A stretch of 8,707 nucleotides of DNA from contig JAUPVI010000034.1 of the NCBI GenBank assembly GCA_030917105.1, positions 1 through 8,707 of the forward strand. Reading direction: 5' to 3'. This document shows, piece after piece, positions 6,163 through 8,707 of the stretch (the first letter of the stretch is position 1; the number at the start of each line of letters is the position of its first letter). The notes under the pieces were generated by a model. That model worked only from the letters and a program-made list of their open reading frames with translations. It did no database searches and had not been told where the DNA came from. Source of the DNA: Candidatus Babelota bacterium (GTDB taxonomy: Bacteria; Babelota; Babeliae; Babelales; JAUPTZ01). The position numbers were made by a program, and so were the translations under genes.

Positions 6163-7437
6163 TCATGACATAATGCAGCATGCGCAGCAAGAGCTATCGT
6201 CCTCGGCCTTAACTTTTATGCCCTGTTCAGTGAGATAGCGGGCGAGGGGGGTGTGGCAGGGGTAGCCACGCTTGATTGCTTCTTCAAAGCAACGTGTCGC
6301 TTCAGGGTCGTTCCCGGCTTGAAAACGGAAAATTCTGGCAAGCGCTGCAAGGTGGCTATAGAGAAATTTGTCTTGACTGAAGATTTCAATAAATGCATAG
6401 AGCGCAGCAGCTTTCTCATATTCTTTTTCTTTATAAAAGCTCATAGCGATACTACTTAAGTTTCTGGTCCATAGTCGCTCTGCTGGATTAGGATCTTGGC
6501 TGCTTCCTCGTCGAGGAATTTTGAGAATTGAGTCTGCACAATCTTCCAAGGCTCGATAGAGTGCCAGGTAGAAGGTATGGTCAAAAATATCGAGAAGTAG
6601 CGGGCGCTGATCGGTGTCGTCGCTTTTTATTTCTGCAGCAGGATCAGAGGGACTGCTTGGGGTGCTTGGTGAATAGTAATTGTATATCCAGTTTATAAAG
6701 AGAGGGGCGGTGCCACGAATATCGTCACACACGCCATCCCAGAGTTCACATAATGTTGCATCTCGCAACGTCGGGTTATTTTTGGAAAGGGCAAGCTTTC
6801 TTGTGCATAGTAATAAAAAGCATTCTGGCGTATCGTAGGGATCCTCTGGATTTACAAATTTTTCTAATATCCGCAAGTGGCCGGGGTCTTCAGGGTCTAT
6901 GATCTTTGGTAAGTGGCCATCGTACGCATCGATGAGGGTCGTAGCAATTTTGCTTCTGTCATCTTCTATATCTTTTTCATAAAGGAAGCAGCCAGCACGC
7001 GAAAGGCTTTCGCCAATGGGAAGATAGGACCGCTCTTCCGTCCACTTGCGGCTATAGTAGAGAGTAGAAAGATTCTGCCACACAAGGAGACTAATGATTG
7101 CGTCTTCCATTGCTTGCTCATAGAGAGAGAATTCCTCCGCGCTTACGGCCATATCCGGGAATATAATTGTCATTGCATTGCTATCTGATGAGGTTATAGC
7201 GTTAGTTATGAGAAATTTGTGTGGAATGCAAATACGTCGCTTGCTGGATACCCATACTGAGGGCCATTCTTCTGAGGGCGGCATTTGGGTTGGCGTTGCA
7301 GGTGCTAGGAATGTTGTGTGTACATCATCGACGAGGCACGTAGTGATGGTAAATTTTTTTCGTATGGGGGCGTCTGCCGCGCATAATGCTAAGCAAGTCG
7401 CAGAGTAAAGAATAATAAATAATCTTAGAAAACTCAT
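6163..7437 (-). CDS. unrecognised secreted protein with TPR-like C-terminal repeats and a CaaX-like cysteine-rich end
   Basis: I do not recognise the family of this 424-residue protein. The start chosen is ATG 7437, preceded by GAAGG. It gives a good Sec signal peptide (MSFLRLFIILYSATCLALCA, residues 1-20) followed by ADA. A TTG 42 bases upstream would add a charged extension in front of the signal peptide and is less likely. No transmembrane segment follows the signal peptide. The middle is acidic, with two PEDP motifs and a Ser/Pro linker (about 256-272 of the mature-numbered frame). Residues about 325-395 look like two TPR or Sel1-like helical repeats, containing FYKEKEYEKAAALYAF and then ATRCFEEAIKRGYP. 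The protein ends SSCCACCIMS: four cysteines close together, with CIMS fitting the eukaryotic CaaX prenylation rule. It leads a two-gene transcript with the downstream membrane protein. A lipoprotein is less likely because no proper lipobox is present. Confidence 0.72.
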   Translation of the reverse strand: MSFLRLFIILYSATCLALCAADAPIRKKFTITTCLVDDVHTTFLAPATPTQMPPSEEWPSVWVSSKRRICIPHKFLITNAITSSDSNAMTIIFPDMAVSAEEFSLYEQAMEDAIISLLVWQNLSTLYYSRKWTEERSYLPIGESLSRAGCFLYEKDIEDDRSKIATTLIDAYDGHLPKIIDPEDPGHLRILEKFVNPEDPYDTPECFLLLCTRKLALSKNNPTLRDATLCELWDGVCDDIRGTAPLFINWIYNYYSPSTPSSPSDPAAEIKSDDTDQRPLLLDIFDHTFYLALYRALEDCADSILKIPRRGSSQDPNPAERLWTRNLSSIAMSFYKEKEYEKAAALYAFIEIFSQDKFLYSHLAALARIFRFQAGNDPEATRCFEEAIKRGYPCHTPLARYLTEQGIKVKAEDDSSCCACCIMS

Positions 7438-7549
7438 AAAACCTTCGGCGTCACATGCTTTTTTTCTGGAATACTCCAAATATTTCTACCGTTTTTGCTA
7501 TTTTTGGGGTATATATTGCTCCTCATTTATTTGGTTGAAAGTATACAAT
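7438..7549. promoter_or_regulatory. divergent AT-rich intergenic region, likely holding both outward promoters
   Basis: This 112-base gap lies between two genes that point away from each other, so each needs a promoter here or nearby. It is AT-rich with several T-runs. GTATATATTG (7509-7518) can serve as a -10 on either strand. On the - strand, TTCAAC (7533-7538 read in reverse) stands about 18 bases before a TATATA. No -35 of good quality is seen for the + strand. No operator palindrome was found with confidence. Confidence 0.35.
7442..7446 (-). promoter_or_regulatory. ribosome binding site supporting the ATG 7437 start
   Basis: Read on the - strand, GAAGG precedes ATG 7437 by 4 bases. The spacing is short but usable. 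It favours this start, which opens directly into a signal peptide, over the upstream TTG at 7479. Confidence 0.45.
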
Positions 7550-8707
7550 ATGGATATGTCTGTTTTAGTTTCGTTGCCGTTATGGCTTGTATTTACGTTG
7601 GTCGGGTTGCCACAGTTTTCTGAAACAGTCTATTCTCCTTCCTTGCCCGATATTGCACATGCGCTTACAACCTCGGTTTCAATGGTTGAATACACGCTGA
7701 CGATCTATCTATTCGCCTTTTCGTTAGGTATGTTATTTTGGGGAAAAGCTTCTGATTTTTACGGAAGAAAACCAAGCATGTTGATGGGAATTGTGACGTA
7801 TTTAATCGGGTGCATTGCCTGCTATTACTCAACCTCTATAAATATGCTCTTGGTTGGTCGCTTTGTGCAAGCTTTTGGCGGAAGTGCCGGGAGCGTTGTC
7901 GGCCAGGCAATGTTACGAGATGTATTTCACGGTAAATCTTTAAGTCGTGCGTATGCTGCCATGTCGAGTGCACTGGGAGTGCCTCCTGCAATCGGACCTG
8001 TTGTCGGTGGGTTTGTTGCGGAGACATTTGGTTGGTCGGCAGTTTTTTTATTGCTCGTACTTGTTGCAATGGTGGTAATGGGTTTAACAGCCGGACTGCT
8101 CCCTGAAACGCTTTCTCATGAAGAGCGGCGTCATTTTAGTCTTTGGGATATTTTTAAGCGGCTTATTGGCGATGGACGGGTATTGGCATATACCTGGTTG
8201 GTTGGTTGTGCAAGCGGCCTTATGTTCAGTTATTTTTCTGAAGGATCCTTCTTTCTTATCGAGCTTTTTGGCTTGTCGCCGCTCTGGTATGGCATGAGCT
8301 TTGTCTTCATTGCCGTAGCAATGATTGCCGGAGGTCGTCTGGCGAACTGGTTGCACCACCGTTATGAATCAGGGCAAGTGCTTTGGAGCGGGGTGGTGAT
8401 AATGGTATGTTCTACCGGTTTATTCTCTTTGGCAGCCTTGGGCAACTATATTGGTCTAGTGCCGGCGGGGGTGATGCTTGCTATTACTATTGGGTCGCAG
8501 ATGACTACAATGGCCGGCCGTTGTCTTGTTACGAGTACTTCGCTTTCTGTGGGACTGGCTGATTATCGCTGGTGCAGCGGCACGGCATCGAGTGTTTTTG
8601 GGTTTATGTACTACATGCTTGCCTCGATTTTTACCTTTATTATTGGCCTTCTGCACAATGGCTCCGTCTTGGTTATGCCGTTGTACTTCTTTGCAGATCG
8701 GAAGAGC
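7550..8707 (+). CDS. Bcr/CflA-type major facilitator superfamily efflux transporter (3' truncated by window)
   Basis: The frame opens at ATG 7550 and continues for 386 codons to the window edge without a stop. Bcr/CflA transporters have about 400 residues, so only the C-terminal end should be missing. They are inner-membrane, proton-driven, 12-helix exporters of drugs or small metabolites. Helix 1 contains the family's P-x-x-P-x-x-x-x-AHA-like start (YSPSLPDIAHAL, about 28-39). MFS motif A appears as GKASDFYGRKPSML (65-78). A motif B-like segment is RFVQAFGGSAGSVV (104-117). A motif C-like segment is ALGVPPAIGPVVGGFVAE (141-158). LLPETL ends the first six-helix half, typical of this subfamily. 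Helices 7-11 or so follow. The Shine-Dalgarno is weak (GAAAG, 7537-7541), and ATG 7556 is a possible alternative start. Substrate is unknown; it could export an antibiotic or a host-derived metabolite. Confidence 0.85.
   Translation, partial: MDMSVLVSLPLWLVFTLVGLPQFSETVYSPSLPDIAHALTTSVSMVEYTLTIYLFAFSLGMLFWGKASDFYGRKPSMLMGIVTYLIGCIACYYSTSINMLLVGRFVQAFGGSAGSVVGQAMLRDVFHGKSLSRAYAAMSSALGVPPAIGPVVGGFVAETFGWSAVFLLLVLVAMVVMGLTAGLLPETLSHEERRHFSLWDIFKRLIGDGRVLAYTWLVGCASGLMFSYFSEGSFFLIELFGLSPLWYGMSFVFIAVAMIAGGRLANWLHHRYESGQVLWSGVVIMVCSTGLFSLAALGNYIGLVPAGVMLAITIGSQMTTMAGRCLVTSTSLSVGLADYRWCSGTASSVFGFMYYMLASIFTFIIGLLHNGSVLVMPLYFFADRKS

Noticed and set aside
7178..7408. + strand open frames inside the TPR-like gene (also 6253-6459 and 6913-7188)
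   Set aside because: They are short, lack convincing ribosome sites and sit opposite a long frame with a signal peptide and repeats.
7381..7437. Lipoprotein signal on the TPR-like protein
   Set aside because: Cysteines occur near the end of the signal peptide (SATC, LALC), but the residue before each Cys is Thr or Leu rather than Gly, Ala or Ser, so a proper lipobox is lacking; cleavage after ALCA is more plausible.
7836..8656. Three - strand open frames opposite the transporter
   Set aside because: The + strand frame through this region encodes a clear MFS protein with motifs A, B and C; the - strand frames are shadows.
1..8707. CRISPR array, insertion sequence, integrase, tRNA or attachment site
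   Set aside because: No spaced direct repeats, transposase or integrase motifs, or tRNA cloverleaf were seen on either strand.

Overview
The window carries a bacterial housekeeping block on the + strand, then a two-gene block of unrecognised exported proteins on the - strand, then the start of a + strand drug-efflux gene that runs off the end. The organism cannot be named from sequence alone. The order pgsA-pgpA-gyrA-dprA-maf next to unrelated exported proteins with host-interaction-like features suggests a host-associated or intracellular bacterium with a streamlined genome. A member of Candidatus Dependentiae (TM6) would fit, but that is inference and low confidence.

Positions 1-737 hold the 3' part of pgsA and the whole of pgpA, joined by an ATGA overlap. 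They encode successive steps in phosphatidylglycerol synthesis. Positions 798-3449 hold gyrA, complete with catalytic tyrosine, GyrA box and a long acidic tail. Both classical quinolone-contact positions are glutamine. Positions 3450-3675 are non-coding but strongly structured: an 8-bp inverted repeat, a small hairpin, and a 16-bp perfect (about 23 bp with wobbles) long stem ending in a U-rich tract just before dprA. dprA (3676-4758) and maf (4772-5410) follow closely and probably form one transcript.

Positions 5391-7437 (- strand) hold two probably co-transcribed genes. The first encodes a protein with a signal peptide and TPR-like repeats that ends in CCACCIMS, a eukaryotic CaaX prenylation motif (CIMS) preceded by extra cysteines. 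The second encodes a protein with a signal-like N-terminus, two closely spaced hydrophobic segments and a long Pro-rich tail. These two are the best candidates for something undescribed, possibly host-directed proteins. The last of them overlaps the end of maf tail to tail by 20 bp.

A short AT-rich divergent intergenic region (7438-7549) separates this block from a Bcr/CflA-type major facilitator gene (7550 to the window end), which lacks only its C-terminal end. I saw no tRNA, rRNA, CRISPR array, insertion sequence or integrase.
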